The position numbers were made by a program, and so were the translations under genes. Shown piece after piece: positions 46,107 to 58,946 of a DNA stretch of 64,000 nt. Under the pieces are notes generated by a model, which had not been told where the DNA came from, ran no database searches, and was given only the letters and a program-made list of their open reading frames with translations. Numbering within the stretch: the first letter of the stretch is position 1; each line of letters starts with the position of its first letter. Source of the stretch: Gammaproteobacteria bacterium (GTDB lineage Bacteria; Pseudomonadota; Gammaproteobacteria; GRL18); assembly GCA_015488755.1 (NCBI GenBank), contig WFNB01000120.1:1-64000 (forward strand). Reading direction: 5' to 3'.

Positions 46107-47813
46107 CTACTCTTTAGTGACACGATTTACTTCTTCTAAGCTGGTGATACCATCCATAACTTTTTTCAGCCCCGATTCTCTTAAGTCGGGTATGCCTTCT
46201 TTTTTTGCCTGATCAGCAAGGCCAATTGCATTCCCCCCTTCCATAATAATGCGACCCATGGCATCAGAAATTTTCATGACCTGATAGATGCCTACTCGTC
46301 CTTTATATCCAGCATTACAATTGGCACAACCGACAGGTTTGTATACAGTGAAGCCATCAGTAATATTTTTTTCAGTAAAACCTTCCTCTAACAAGGCTTC
46401 TTTTGGAATGTCATGGGGTTGCTTGCAATTTTCACATAAGCGCCGAGCAAGGCGTTGTGCGATAATCAGACTGACAGCAGAGGCAATGTTATAAGGTGGA
46501 ACCCCCATATTGACAAGACGTCCCAATGTTTGTGGAGCATCATTTGTGTGTAATGTTGATAGTACCATATGTCCAGTCTGTGCGGCTTTAATACCAATTT
46601 CAGCAGTTTCTAAATCACGTATTTCCCCGACCATAACGATGTCAGGATCTTGGCGTAAAAATGAACGAAGGGCTGCTGCAAATGTTAGTCCGGTTTTAGG
46701 GTTTACATTAACCTGATTCACGCCAGGTAAGTTAATTTCAGCTGGATCTTCAGCGGTTGAAATATTAACCTCTTCAGTATTTAAAATATTAAGCCCTGTG
46801 TACAGTGATACTGTTTTTCCTGAACCTGTTGGCCCTGTGACTAGGATCATGCCTTGGGGTTTCGATAAGGCATCCATATAAAGATCTTTTTGAAAGTCTT
46901 CATAGCCTAAAGCATCAATTCCTAGCTGTGCGCTGGTAGGATCCAATATCCGTAGAACTGCTTTTTCACCAAAAAGTGTTGGGCAGGTACTGACACGAAA
47001 GTCAATAGCTCTATTTTTAGAAATTTTTAAACGCATTCGACCATCTTGAGGGATTCGACGTTCAGATATATCAAGCTGAGATAATACTTTGATACGAGCG
47101 AGTATACGAGGCGTCAGGCTAACAGGTGGTTTAGCAACTTCTTGTAAGAGCCCATCTAAGCGTAAGCGTACTCGAAAGAATTTTTCGTAGGGTTCAAAGT
47201 GAATATCAGATGCGCCTTTGTTAATAGCGTCTAATAGTACTTTGTTAACAAATTTAACAACGGGCGCATCATCCTCATCAACCTTATCAGGATCCTTACT
47301 CCCGTTATCATCTTCGTAGTCTAAGTCTTCTAAATCATCATCAAAACCAGACATACTGGTGTCAGCATCTGATAGAGCTTTATCAATTGCTTTTTCTAGC
47401 TTGCTTGCTTCAACGAGAATGGCTTCAGTGCTAAGACCCGATTGAAATTTAATTTCATCAATGGCAGCAATATTTGTTGGGTCGGCAATGGCAATAAATA
47501 AACGAGACCCTCTTTTAAATATTGGTAAGGCACGGTGTTTGGTAACAAGAGTATCTTTTATGATATTAACCGTGTCTTTTTCAAACTCAGTAACAGAAAT
47601 ATCAAATAAGGGCGTGCCAAATTCCGTTGATGCAAGTGTGGCAACATCAATCGATTTTACAAGTCCTTTGCTTGTTATGTAATGTACAAATGGTTGCTTA
47701 TCTTTTTTGGCTGCATCCAATGCCTCGAGTGCATCTTCTTCATTAATAAGGTTTTGCATGACAAGCTGCCGTGCAAGTCCTGTCAGTTGAGATGATTGCT
47801 GTGCTAAAACCAT
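46107..47813 (-). CDS. pilB: Type IV pilus assembly ATPase PilB
   Basis: Extension motor of the pilus, 568 residues. An N-terminal MshEN domain (ALEALDAAKKDKQPFVHYI) precedes the ATPase with Walker A VTGPTGSGKTVSLYTGL, the Asp box ISTAEDPAE, Walker B IVMVGEIRDLETAEI, the His box VLSTLHTNDAP, and a tetra-Cys zinc site (CENCKQ and CANCNAGY). The linker (FDDDLEDLDYEDDNG) is acidic. No pilA lies in this window. Confidence 0.97.
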   Translation of the reverse strand: MVLAQQSSQLTGLARQLVMQNLINEEDALEALDAAKKDKQPFVHYITSKGLVKSIDVATLASTEFGTPLFDISVTEFEKDTVNIIKDTLVTKHRALPIFKRGSRLFIAIADPTNIAAIDEIKFQSGLSTEAILVEASKLEKAIDKALSDADTSMSGFDDDLEDLDYEDDNGSKDPDKVDEDDAPVVKFVNKVLLDAINKGASDIHFEPYEKFFRVRLRLDGLLQEVAKPPVSLTPRILARIKVLSQLDISERRIPQDGRMRLKISKNRAIDFRVSTCPTLFGEKAVLRILDPTSAQLGIDALGYEDFQKDLYMDALSKPQGMILVTGPTGSGKTVSLYTGLNILNTEEVNISTAEDPAEINLPGVNQVNVNPKTGLTFAAALRSFLRQDPDIVMVGEIRDLETAEIGIKAAQTGHMVLSTLHTNDAPQTLGRLVNMGVPPYNIASAVSLIIAQRLARRLCENCKQPHDIPKEALLEEGFTEKNITDGFTVYKPVGCANCNAGYKGRVGIYQVMKISDAMGRIIMEGGNAIGLADQAKKEGIPDLRESGLKKVMDGITSLEEVNRVTKE

Positions 47814-48133
47814 AATCGATAATTCTTCTTTTGAGTGAATGAAGTTCTTATATTTACTGCTGAGTACGCCATAGTTACAATTGTATTTTAGTACGTACTT
47901 TAATTATAGCCAAAAAAGTATTGTTTTTTCTCAATAAAATTCTAAAAATGAGATACGTTTCAATAAATAAAAGCTTATTTTGTTACAAATCCAAAATAAG
48001 TATTATCAACAATAATTGTTCGTTTGTATTATTGGACAAGTTACAATCCTTACATAAGATATACTGATAAGAATAATGTTGCAAATATTAGAGCTAAGCA
48101 GTTGATTTTTTTTTTAGAAAGGCACAAAAATGA
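47814..48133. other. Non-coding gap upstream of pilB
   Basis: A 320-base AT-rich stretch with no gene found. It should hold the pilB promoter. A consensus-like TATAAT lies at 47903-47908 on the minus strand without a clear -35 partner, beside the palindrome AGTACGTACT at 47890-47899. pilA, often coded here divergently, is absent. Confidence 0.4.
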
Positions 48134-48220
48134 TGGTAGCCGAGGACGGACTCGAACCGTCACGCTGTTGCCAGCACCGGATTTTGAATCCGGCGTGTCT
48201 ACCAATTCCACCACTCGGCC
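48134..48220 (-). tRNA. tRNA-Leu(CAA)
   Basis: A type II cloverleaf on the minus strand with a long variable arm (GTGCTGGCAACAGCGT), D arm AATTGGTAGAC, anticodon stem-loop CCGGATTCAAAATCCGG (anticodon CAA), and T arm GACGGTTCGAGTCCGTC. CCA is encoded. The acceptor stem GGCCGAG/CTCGGCT implies a G1-U72 wobble pair. Confidence 0.96.
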
Positions 48221-48363
48221 ATAGAGAAATGTTTTTAGAAATTGGAAGCATCATTATAGGGATTTTTAAGAAACTGACAAGTTTTTTCTTTTTTTATTGA
48301 AACTGATTAAAAAATACCGTGGAATAATGCTCTGTGCTCTTATCTTTGGTAGAATGCCCCGCT

Positions 48364-50549
<2,186 letters not shown>

Positions 50550-50723
50550 GTATCTTAGTTATATGGCTATCCCCATAAAAGTTAATCAAGGGCTAACATT
50601 CCAAAGTCCCTTGAATTTATGTCATAATAGCGCCACTTATACTTTTTAGTGGCTGTTTTTTTAGCAGAATTTCTTAGTAGAAATAGCACAGCACATATTT
50701 ATTGCAATAATTGAGGATACACA

Positions 50724-51059
50724 ATGAGTTTTTTTATAGAAGATGCCATGGCAGCGGGTGCAGGACCATCAGCGCCAGATATGATTTCACAACTACTGGT
50801 TTTTGGTGGTATTTTTGTTATTTTTTATTTGCTGTTTATTCGGCCACAAAATAAAAAAATGAAAGAACATCAGGAAATGGTTAATGCTCTGGCCAAGGGT
50901 GATGAAGTTGTGACCAATGGTGGTGTATTAGGTAAGGTGGTAGGCCTACATGATAGCTTTGTGACACTCGAAGTAGCTCTAGATATAAAACTTAATGTAC
51001 AACGCTCTGCTATTGGTGCTATTCAGCCTAAAGGTACCATTAAGGGTCTTAAAAGCTGA
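50724..51059 (+). CDS. yajC: Sec translocase accessory protein YajC
   Basis: A 111-residue single-helix partner of SecDF. The helix LLVFGGIFVIFYLLFIRPQNKK and the following KGDEVVTNGGVLGKVVGL are family signatures. It lies 175 bases after tgt. A TCAAGGG/CCCTTGA hairpin (50586-50614) occurs in the gap. Confidence 0.95.
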   Translation: MSFFIEDAMAAGAGPSAPDMISQLLVFGGIFVIFYLLFIRPQNKKMKEHQEMVNALAKGDEVVTNGGVLGKVVGLHDSFVTLEVALDIKLNVQRSAIGAIQPKGTIKGLKS

Positions 51060-51158
51060 TCCCTCTTTCACTTACTATTTAACTATATCTCTAGATATGA
51101 TTTATTAAAATAGCCTAGGCTATTGTGGTCTTATTTAGAGTCTACAAAAAGAAAAATT

Positions 51159-53078
51159 ATGCTTAATCATTATCCTCTCTGGAAGTACCTACTGATCGTA
51201 TTTATTGTTACGCTCAGTGCTTTTTATGCCTTACCAAATATCTATGGCGAAGATCCGGCCTTACAAATTGCTGCCTCTGCTCGTGATGTGACGATAGATG
51301 AAAAAACATTGGTGCGGATTTCAACCTTGTTTGATAAGCAAGGTCTAAAATATCGTAATGCCAAATTGTCTGATACCGGTTTGTTATTTCGCTTTAGTAA
51401 TAAAGATGATCAAAATAAGGCCAAAATATTAGCAGAGAAAACATTAGGTGATGATTATGCGATTGCATTGAATCTAGCCACCGCAACGCCCCAATGGTTA
51501 TTAAATATGAATGCTCAGCCTATGTACTTAGGGCTTGATTTGCGAGGTGGTGTTTATTTCTTAATGCAAGTGGATATGGATGCAGCCGTTATAAAATCTG
51601 TAAATACCTTTGTTAGTGATTCACGAACGATTTTACGTAAGGCAAAAGTACGCTATTTAGGTAGTAAACGAGTCAACAATACAATTATTTTGCGCTTTAA
51701 AACAGAAACCTTACGGGAGCAAGGTCTTACGATTCTAAAGCGTGAAATGCGAGACTTGTCATTTAAAGAAAAAAATAGTGATAACAGCTTTGTTTTACAG
51801 GGTAGTTTGAGTCCAGCAAAATTAAAAGAGTTAAAATTATTTGCCTTAAACCAGAATATTACCACATTGAGAAAACGTATTGATGAAAAATTTCATGGCT
51901 TAGTTGAACCCATTATTCAGCAACAAGGCGATGACCGTATTGTTATTCAATTACCAGGTATTCAAGATACGGCGGGTGCAAAAGATATTTTAGGTGCAAC
52001 TGCGACACTAGAATATCGCGCAGTTGATGAAGAACATACAGTAGAGCAAGCATTAAATGGCCGAGTTCCAGCGGGCTCAAGGATTTATTATACCCGTGAA
52101 CGACATGAGGCTAAGCGTGTTATTCCTTCTGTTCCCGTATTATTGAAAAAACGTGTTATTGTAACAGGTGAACATGTAACTAATGCTCAAGCAGGTATTG
52201 ATCCTGATAGTGGTGGTGCTAAAGTTAATGTTTCTCTAGATAGTTATGGTGGTAAGCGCATGGGGGCTTTCACTAAGGAAAATGTTGGCAAGCGCATGGC
52301 TGTTGTTTACCTTGAAACTAAGCAAGAAACAGTAAAAGATAAAAATGGCATCACTCTTAAGGACAAAGAGGGTAAGCCTGTTATTAAACGCCATACCACC
52401 GAAGAAGTGATTAGCAATGCGGTTATCCGTGGTCATTTTTCTAATCGTTTTGAAACGACGGGTTTGGATAGTGTACAAGAAGCGAATGATTTATCGTTGC
52501 TACTTAGAGCAGGGGCATTGGCTGCACCGGTCTATATTATTGAAGAACGTACGATTGGCCCAAGTCTGGGACAAGACAATATTAATAAAGGCTTTATGTC
52601 GGTCATTATCGGTTTTGTTGCGGTACTGTTTTTTATGGCGTTCTGGTATCGTAAATTTGGCATGATTGCTAATTTGGCTCTTGGTTTAAATCTAGTTATT
52701 ATTGTTGCGGTTTTATCTTTATTGCAAGCGACTCTAACTTTGCCGGGTATTGCGGGTATTGTCTTAACCGTTGGTATGGCTGTGGATGCTAATGTGTTAA
52801 TTTTTGAGCGTATTAGAGAAGAATTGCGTAATGGTAATTCACCTCAGAATAGTATTCATGCAGGCTACGAAAAGGCATTAATGACCATTGCAGATGCGAA
52901 TATCACTACATTGATTGCCGCTTTTGTCCTTTTTGTTGTTGGTACGGGGCCAGTTAAAGGCTTTGCTGTGACCTTGTCTATTGGTATTGCAACCTCAATG
53001 TTTACGGCCATTATGGTCACTCGTGCTGTGGTCAATCTCCTATATGGTGGTAAGCGTATAAAGGAAGTTTCCATTTAG
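51159..53078 (+). CDS. secD: Protein translocase subunit SecD
   Basis: Uses the proton gradient to pull exported proteins through the membrane with SecF. At 639 residues it has helix 1 (YLLIVFIVTLSAFYALPN), MYLGLDLRGGVYF, a large periplasmic domain with VIQLPGIQDTAGAKDILG, and five C-terminal helices with GMAVDANVLIFERIREELR. I start at the ATG at 51159 (MLNHYPLWKYLLI) rather than an upstream frame start at 51123. Confidence 0.97.
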   Translation: MLNHYPLWKYLLIVFIVTLSAFYALPNIYGEDPALQIAASARDVTIDEKTLVRISTLFDKQGLKYRNAKLSDTGLLFRFSNKDDQNKAKILAEKTLGDDYAIALNLATATPQWLLNMNAQPMYLGLDLRGGVYFLMQVDMDAAVIKSVNTFVSDSRTILRKAKVRYLGSKRVNNTIILRFKTETLREQGLTILKREMRDLSFKEKNSDNSFVLQGSLSPAKLKELKLFALNQNITTLRKRIDEKFHGLVEPIIQQQGDDRIVIQLPGIQDTAGAKDILGATATLEYRAVDEEHTVEQALNGRVPAGSRIYYTRERHEAKRVIPSVPVLLKKRVIVTGEHVTNAQAGIDPDSGGAKVNVSLDSYGGKRMGAFTKENVGKRMAVVYLETKQETVKDKNGITLKDKEGKPVIKRHTTEEVISNAVIRGHFSNRFETTGLDSVQEANDLSLLLRAGALAAPVYIIEERTIGPSLGQDNINKGFMSVIIGFVAVLFFMAFWYRKFGMIANLALGLNLVIIVAVLSLLQATLTLPGIAGIVLTVGMAVDANVLIFERIREELRNGNSPQNSIHAGYEKALMTIADANITTLIAAFVLFVVGTGPVKGFAVTLSIGIATSMFTAIMVTRAVVNLLYGGKRIKEVSI

Positions 53079-53151
53079 TTACAAGTTAAAATAAGCTTGT
53101 TAAATCATTTATATTTTTTAGAGTAAACAGAGCGGTGGCTCAAGAGAAATT

Positions 53152-54093
53152 ATGCAGATATTTACAGATACGCACATGAAATTTATGTCACATCGCAAAC
53201 TAGCGATGATATGTTCCATTAGTTTGATTGTCATCTCACTGACATCCCTAGCTTTTCGTGGTTTGCAATTTGGTTTGGATTTTACGGGAGGAACTTTGCT
53301 TGAAGTGGCTTATCCCAAAGAAGTACAACTTGATCCCATTCGTAAGCAACTCCATAATAATGGTTTTGAAGATGCAGTGATACAATACTTTGGTTCAAAC
53401 AAAGAGGTCTTAATCCGTGTTGCTCCCAAAGATGGGGTTCCTAATGCTACGATTTCAACTCAATTGCTCGACTTGTTAAAAGCGAAAAATGCAGAGGTAG
53501 AAAAACGTCGTATTGAGTTTGTTGGTCCTCAAGTGGGTGAAGAGCTGACTGAAACAGGTGGTATTGCCATGTTAGCAGCTCTATTCTGTATCCTTATTTA
53601 CGTGGCCTTGCGTTTTGAATATCGCTTTGCTCTGGGTTCAGTCGGTGCTCTGGCGCACGATGTCATTATTGTCTTAGGTTTGTTTTCTGTTTTTGGTATT
53701 GAATTTGATCTAACGGTTTTGGCGGCGGTTCTGGCGGTTATTGGTTATTCTCTTAATGATACCATTGTGGTCTTTGACCGTATTCGAGAAAATTTTCGTA
53801 GGATCCGTAAAGGTGATGCGATTGATGTCATTGATACCTCTCTTAATGAGACTTTATCCAGAACAATTATCACTTCATTAACCACTATATTGGTATTGGT
53901 TGCCTTGTTTGTTTTTGGTGGTAAACTAATTCATGGCTTTGCTACAGCGCTACTAACCGGTGTTTTTGTAGGTACATACTCTTCCATTTACGTTGCCAGT
54001 TCAGTCCTAGTTGCCATGGGGATCAGTAAAGAAGATTTGGCTCCAGTAAAACAAGAGGGTGGACAAGAAGAAGAGGTTTACGAAGAAGTGTAA
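53152..54093 (+). CDS. secF: Protein translocase subunit SecF
   Basis: Partner of SecD, 313 residues and six helices. It has LQFGLDFTGGTLLEV after helix 1, VGPQVGEELT, and AVIGYSLNDTIVVFDRIREN with the conserved Asp in the membrane. The C-terminus is acidic (GGQEEEVYEEV). It follows secD by 73 bases and converges on suhB. Confidence 0.97.
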   Translation: MQIFTDTHMKFMSHRKLAMICSISLIVISLTSLAFRGLQFGLDFTGGTLLEVAYPKEVQLDPIRKQLHNNGFEDAVIQYFGSNKEVLIRVAPKDGVPNATISTQLLDLLKAKNAEVEKRRIEFVGPQVGEELTETGGIAMLAALFCILIYVALRFEYRFALGSVGALAHDVIIVLGLFSVFGIEFDLTVLAAVLAVIGYSLNDTIVVFDRIRENFRRIRKGDAIDVIDTSLNETLSRTIITSLTTILVLVALFVFGGKLIHGFATALLTGVFVGTYSSIYVASSVLVAMGISKEDLAPVKQEGGQEEEVYEEV

Positions 54094-54170
54094 TCTAAAT
54101 TTAGCTGCTAAGGATATCCCGAGACTTTTTTGTAGCTAGGTCAGTAGGGTATCCTATACCAGTTATGCTC

Positions 54171-54971
54171 TTAACGGGCTAATTCTGAGCTAAGGTGAGG
54201 CGTAATTGTTTGCAGGATTTCTTTAAATACTTTAGGCGTTCCAGCAACGACATTGCCTGTTTTAAGAAAATCATCACCGCCTGAAAAGTCGCCAACCAAC
54301 CCACCTGCTTCTCTAACTAATAATGCACCAGCGGCCATGTCCCAGTCATTTAGGGCAATTTCCCAAAAACCATCCATGCGCCCAGCTGCCACATAAGCTA
54401 AATCCAACGCTGCGGAGCCGGGTCTTCTAATACCAGCAGTCATAGGAAATAAGGCCTTAAATGTCTCCATATAGGTATCTAGATGCTGTTGTTCTTTAAA
54501 TGGAAAACCAGTGCCCAGTAATGCACCTTCCAGCTTCTTTTGTTTAGAAACTCGAATTCGGCGATCATTAAGCATTGCCCCTTCACCACGGCTGGCGGTA
54601 AATAATTCCTGATTGATAGGGTTAAAAACAACACCTTGAGACAAACGACCATTTTGTTTAAAGGCAATAGACACGGCAAATTGTGGAAAACCATGTAGGA
54701 AATTAGTTGTGCCATCAAGAGGATCGATGATCCATTGAAAGTTTTCATTGCCAGCAAGCTCACCATTTTCTTCTGCTTTAATTGCATGATCAGGATAGGC
54801 TTTTCTTATAATATCGATAATAGCCATTTCTGCCTGACGATCCACATCGCTGACAAAATCATTAGCACCTTTGGTGGTGACTTTTAAATTGTCCACTTTA
54901 TCCATAGAACGGTATATGACGGTGCCTGCTGCGCGGGCAGCACGAACGGCGATAGTAAGCATAGGATGCAT
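54171..54971 (-). CDS. suhB: Inositol monophosphatase family protein SuhB
   Basis: Magnesium-dependent phosphatase of 266 residues. It has the metal sites AEENGEL and WIIDPLDGTTNFLHGFP, and NDWDMAAGALLVREAGG near the C-terminus. In E. coli SuhB also joins the ribosomal RNA antitermination complex. The N-terminus MHPMLTIAVRAARAAG is typical. It is divergent from trmJ, as in E. coli. Confidence 0.96.
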   Translation of the reverse strand: MHPMLTIAVRAARAAGTVIYRSMDKVDNLKVTTKGANDFVSDVDRQAEMAIIDIIRKAYPDHAIKAEENGELAGNENFQWIIDPLDGTTNFLHGFPQFAVSIAFKQNGRLSQGVVFNPINQELFTASRGEGAMLNDRRIRVSKQKKLEGALLGTGFPFKEQQHLDTYMETFKALFPMTAGIRRPGSAALDLAYVAAGRMDGFWEIALNDWDMAAGALLVREAGGLVGDFSGGDDFLKTGNVVAGTPKVFKEILQTITPHLSSELAR

Positions 54972-55101
54972 TTGAGAATTCCCATAAAAAACGTAAGTTA
55001 AAAATTAAAGAGCAAGTAAACAGAGCATTATAACCTAGATTCGCCTAAGAAGTGCATGTTAAAATTGAATTAAATTAATATAAATATGAATAAGGTATTC
55101 G

Positions 55102-55830
55102 ATGAACGTAGACTCAATTCGTGTTGTGATGATCAACACCTCCCATCCTGGCAATATCGGTGCTGCGGCAAGAGTAATGAAAAATATGGGCTTAATGCGA
55201 CTGTATTTGGTTGAGCCAAAACATTTTCCAAATTATGAAGCAACCGCTATGGCTTCTGGAGCAGATGACTTGCTGTTAAAGGCAAAGGTGTGCTCGTCAC
55301 TTGAAGAAGCACTAGAGGGCTGTCACTTAGTTCTTGGTACGACTGCAAGAGAGCGAAAACTGCAACATGAGTTTATTGATGCTCGTGAGGCAGGTGTATT
55401 GGCCATGAAGGAAGCTAGTACACAGGAAGTTGCTTTGGTGTTTGGTCGAGAACGCACGGGTTTGACCAATGAAGAAGTGGGGCTTTGTCATAAATTAATC
55501 AATATACCGACAAATCCAGACTATCAATCACTCAATGTTGCCTCTGCGGTACAAATTGTGACCTATGAAATTATGATGGCTATGGGAGGATTTAAAAAGC
55601 AAGCAGAAAAAGATTCTGATAATAGTATCGACTATGCTTCCAGTGATAATATGGAACGTTTCTATCAACATTTACAGGAGACATTGGTTGAGATTGATTT
55701 TCTGCATCTTGAACAGTCACCCCAATTGATGCCTAAATTAAGGAATATTTATAATCGAGCACGTTTGAAACAAGAAGAGGTAAATATTTTACGAGGTATT
55801 TTAAATAAGACTCAAAAACAGGGTGTGTAG
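55102..55830 (+). CDS. trmJ: tRNA (cytidine/uridine-2'-O-)-methyltransferase TrmJ
   Basis: SPOUT-class enzyme of 242 residues that methylates the ribose at tRNA position 32. It has NTSHPGNIGAAARVMKNMG for RNA binding, LVFGRERTGLTNEEVGLC and SLNVASAVQIVTYEI, which form the trefoil knot. It lies upstream of cysE and iscR in the standard order. Confidence 0.96.
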   Translation: MNVDSIRVVMINTSHPGNIGAAARVMKNMGLMRLYLVEPKHFPNYEATAMASGADDLLLKAKVCSSLEEALEGCHLVLGTTARERKLQHEFIDAREAGVLAMKEASTQEVALVFGRERTGLTNEEVGLCHKLINIPTNPDYQSLNVASAVQIVTYEIMMAMGGFKKQAEKDSDNSIDYASSDNMERFYQHLQETLVEIDFLHLEQSPQLMPKLRNIYNRARLKQEEVNILRGILNKTQKQGV

Positions 55831-56067
55831 AGTATCTTTGTCTATTAGTTAAGTTGTTTTTGATTTTTATCGCTTTTAGCCTGTTATTTATGATTGAGAG
55901 TTTGTCTATTTCCTAGTAAAATGCCCAGTCTTTAATTTTCATTAGTATCTTGTTGTGAGAGTGATAGTATTGTAAATGAATGCGAAATGCATTGTAGCAA
56001 GACAAAAATAATTACTATAAAAAGCCGCTTAAACCTAATTAAAATATGATAATGATGGGTATACACA

Positions 56068-56982
56068 ATGTTTGACCACCTAAAGGAAGATATTCTTTGT
56101 GTCTTTGATCGTGATCCTGCTGCCCGAAATTATTTTGAGGTATTAAGTACTTATCCAGGCGTTCATGCCATGATGTTTTATCGCATGAATCATAAGTTAT
56201 GGCACTGGGGGTTTCGCTGGTTGGCAAGATTTTTTTCTGCCACAGCAAGAGTTTTTACTGGTATTGAAATTCACCCAGGTGCTACTATCGGACGACGTTT
56301 TTTTATTGATCATGGTATGGGGGTTGTTATTGGTGAAACGACTATTATTGGCGATGACTGTACGCTATATCATGGTGTCACTTTGGGTGGGACATCATGG
56401 AATAAAGGCAAGCGCCATCCTACCCTAGGTAATGATGTGGTGGTTGGTGCCGGGGCTAAAGTGCTTGGCCCTATTACCTTAGCCGATGGGGCTCGTGTGG
56501 GCTCTAATGCTGTGGTTGTTAAAGATGTGCCTGCCTCTTGTACGGTTGTAGGCATACCGGGGCGATTAATTAGTGCCGACAAAAAGCCCAAACCTGAGAG
56601 TTCGCCTAATGATGAAAAACGTGAGCATATGGCTAAAAAAATAGGCTTTGATGCCTATGGTACTTCCAGCGAAATGCCTGATCCCGTTGCTCATGCGATT
56701 AATTGTATGCTGGATCATATGCATTCGGTGGATGATAAATTAGACAAAATGTGTACGGCAATTCGCTCCATTGATGCAGAGTTTCCTGAAATTACAATTC
56801 CCGATGTACATTTTTGTGAAGTGACCTTACTGGATGATCATCAAGCTTGTCCGGCACAGGATATTTGTAGCAGCTCAGCTAATAATCAAACAGACGGGGA
56901 CGTCAATGAAGTACATATTGATGTTAAAATTCCTGTTCGAGCAAATGCTGAGTCAGCAAACTCAAGCAAGACAGAATCATAA
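56068..56982 (+). CDS. cysE: Serine O-acetyltransferase CysE
   Basis: Makes O-acetylserine for cysteine synthesis. The left-handed beta helix of hexapeptide repeats has [43 protein letters not shown] in part ([23 protein letters not shown]) and the catalytic His of DHG and YHG. The N-terminal domain is short, as in the EpsC/NifP-like form next to iscR. At 304 residues the C-terminal tail (about 190-304) is longer than usual and poorly conserved. Cysteine is the sulfur source for the isc genes that follow. Confidence 0.95.
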   Translation: MFDHLKEDILCVFDRDPAARNYFEVLSTYPGVHAMMFYRMNHKLWHWGFRWLARFFSATARVFTGIEIHPGATIGRRFFIDHGMGVVIGETTIIGDDCTLYHGVTLGGTSWNKGKRHPTLGNDVVVGAGAKVLGPITLADGARVGSNAVVVKDVPASCTVVGIPGRLISADKKPKPESSPNDEKREHMAKKIGFDAYGTSSEMPDPVAHAINCMLDHMHSVDDKLDKMCTAIRSIDAEFPEITIPDVHFCEVTLLDDHQACPAQDICSSSANNQTDGDVNEVHIDVKIPVRANAESANSSKTES

Positions 56983-56988
56983 TAATAC

Positions 56989-57017
56989 TTGACTAAAATG
57001 CTTGGTTTTTTTAAGAT
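56989..57017 (+). promoter_or_regulatory. iscR promoter with type 1 IscR-like half site
   Basis: TTGACT (56989-56994), a 17-base spacer and TAAGAT (57012-57017) lie 34 bases before the iscR ATG. The -35 region reads ATACTTGACTAAAAT, which resembles the left part of the E. coli type 1 IscR site, so autorepression is likely. Confidence 0.6.
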
Positions 57018-57050
57018 AGGGGCATATTATCTTAAAAACAGGAATTAAAC

Positions 57051-57527
57051 ATGAGATTGACTACAAAAGGGCGTTATGCAGTAACGGCAATGTTAGACTT
57101 GGCTATTCACTATGATCAAGGCTCAATTACTTTATCTGATATTTCTCAGCGTCAGGAAATCTCACTTTCTTATCTGGAACAATTATTTTCTAAGCTGAGA
57201 AAAAATGAGTTAGTTAATAGTGCTAGAGGTCCAGGTGGTGGCTACCGTCTGAGTCGTCCTGCTAACGAAGTGGCTGTAGCAGAAATTATTGCCGCTGTTG
57301 ATGAAACAGTGGATGCGACACGGTGTAAACGAAAAGGCAATTGTCAGCACGCTGAGCGATGCTTAACTCATGATCTTTGGTGTGACCTTAGCGATCAAAT
57401 TTTTAATTTTTTAGCCAATATTTCACTGGGTAGCCTAGTAGACAAGCAAGGCGTTCAAGATGTTGCACGACGTCAAGACAACTCCTTACCTGCCGATGCA
57501 GGTTTAGATGAGTCTTGCGTAGCATAA
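57051..57527 (+). CDS. iscR: Fe-S cluster regulator IscR
   Basis: Rrf2-family repressor of the isc operon, 158 residues. The winged helix begins [18 protein letters not shown] and has [19 protein letters not shown]. Cluster ligands are Cys92, Cys98, Cys104 and His107 ([20 protein letters not shown]), at the same numbers as in E. coli. It should sense 2Fe-2S supply and repress iscRSUA when clusters are plentiful. Confidence 0.97.
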   Translation: MRLTTKGRYAVTAMLDLAIHYDQGSITLSDISQRQEISLSYLEQLFSKLRKNELVNSARGPGGGYRLSRPANEVAVAEIIAAVDETVDATRCKRKGNCQHAERCLTHDLWCDLSDQIFNFLANISLGSLVDKQGVQDVARRQDNSLPADAGLDESCVA

Positions 57528-57609
57528 ATTTATTATTTAAGAAAAATGTTGCAATATAATAAGTTATGTAACTTTCATTGATTGTGACAAACTGGAATAG
57601 GAATCATTA

Positions 57610-58824
57610 ATGAGCTCTCCAATTTATCTTGACTACTCAGCGACAACACCTGTTGATAAAAGGGTTGCTGATAAAATGTGCCACTATTTAACGATGGATG
57701 GTACTTTTGGTAATCCAGCATCACGCTCACATAAGTACGGCTGGGATGCAGAAACAGCTGTTGAGCAAGCACGTTCCGATGTCGCAGCCTTAATTAATGC
57801 GGATGCTAAAGAAATTGTCTGGACATCGGGTGCCACAGAGTCAGATAATTTAGCCATTAAGGGGGCAGCTCATTTTTATGCCAAACGAGGCAAGCATATT
57901 ATTACCTCAAAAACAGAGCATAAGGCTGTTTTAGATACCTGTCGTCAGTTAGAACGCGAAGGCTTTGAGGTTACTTATCTTGATCCCAAAGAAGATGGCT
58001 TAATTGCTCTTGCTGATCTAGAAGCGAGTATGCGAGATGATACGATTCTTGTATCCATTATGCACGTTAATAACGAAATTGGTGTGATTCAAGATATTGC
58101 GGCTATTGGTGAACTCTGTCGTTCTAAAAAGATTATTTTTCATGTCGATGCCGCTCAAAGTGCAGGTAAAACAGAGATTGATTTACAATCATTAAAAGTA
58201 GATCTACTCTCTCTCTCCGCTCATAAAGTTTATGGCCCCAAAGGTATTGGCGCTCTCTATGTTCGTCGCAAACCACGCATTCGTATTGAAGCACAAATGC
58301 ATGGCGGTGGTCATGAACGCGGTATGCGCTCAGGCACTTTAGCCACTCACCAGATTGTTGGTATGGGGGAGGCATTTCGGATTGCTAAGGAAGAAATGGT
58401 CAGTGAAAATAAGCGCATTCTCAGTTTGCGTAATCGCTTACTTAAAGGCTTTGAAGGTATGGAAGAGCTTTATGTTAATGGTAACTTAGAGCAACGTGTA
58501 CCCCATAATTTGAATTTAAGTTTTAATTTTGTTGAGGGTGAATCACTCTTAATGGCAATTGACTCTCTAGCCGTTTCTTCTGGTTCAGCCTGTACATCGG
58601 CCAGCTTAGAACCCTCTTATGTATTAAGAGCTATTGGTCGTAATGATGAGCTTGCCCATAGTTCTATTCGTTTTAGTATTGGCCGTTTTACCACCGAAGA
58701 AGATGTTGACTACACGATTAAGTTATTAATAGAAAAGGTAGATAAACTAAGACTCTTATCGCCTTTATGGGATATGTATAAAGAGGGTATTGATATATCA
58801 ACCATTGAATGGAACTCGCACTAA
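57610..58824 (+). CDS. iscS: Cysteine desulfurase IscS
   Basis: PLP enzyme of 404 residues that removes sulfur from cysteine for Fe-S clusters and tRNA thiolation. It has [25 protein letters not shown], the PLP Lys in [17 protein letters not shown], and the active-site Cys in [16 protein letters not shown]. It is the same length as E. coli IscS. Confidence 0.98.
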   Translation: MSSPIYLDYSATTPVDKRVADKMCHYLTMDGTFGNPASRSHKYGWDAETAVEQARSDVAALINADAKEIVWTSGATESDNLAIKGAAHFYAKRGKHIITSKTEHKAVLDTCRQLEREGFEVTYLDPKEDGLIALADLEASMRDDTILVSIMHVNNEIGVIQDIAAIGELCRSKKIIFHVDAAQSAGKTEIDLQSLKVDLLSLSAHKVYGPKGIGALYVRRKPRIRIEAQMHGGGHERGMRSGTLATHQIVGMGEAFRIAKEEMVSENKRILSLRNRLLKGFEGMEELYVNGNLEQRVPHNLNLSFNFVEGESLLMAIDSLAVSSGSACTSASLEPSYVLRAIGRNDELAHSSIRFSIGRFTTEEDVDYTIKLLIEKVDKLRLLSPLWDMYKEGIDISTIEWNSH

Positions 58825-58946
58825 AATAACGCAGTGAAACTATAAGTGATACAATTTATAGAGTAAACTATCCGTTTTAGCAGAGCTTAACGTTGTTAGT
58901 AAAAGTTGCTAAAATAGAATGATGATAATGATTGAGGTAAATGATA

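Noticed and set aside
48024-48224. Plus-strand small protein frame
   Set aside because: It covers the tRNA-Leu gene in antisense and has no protein features.
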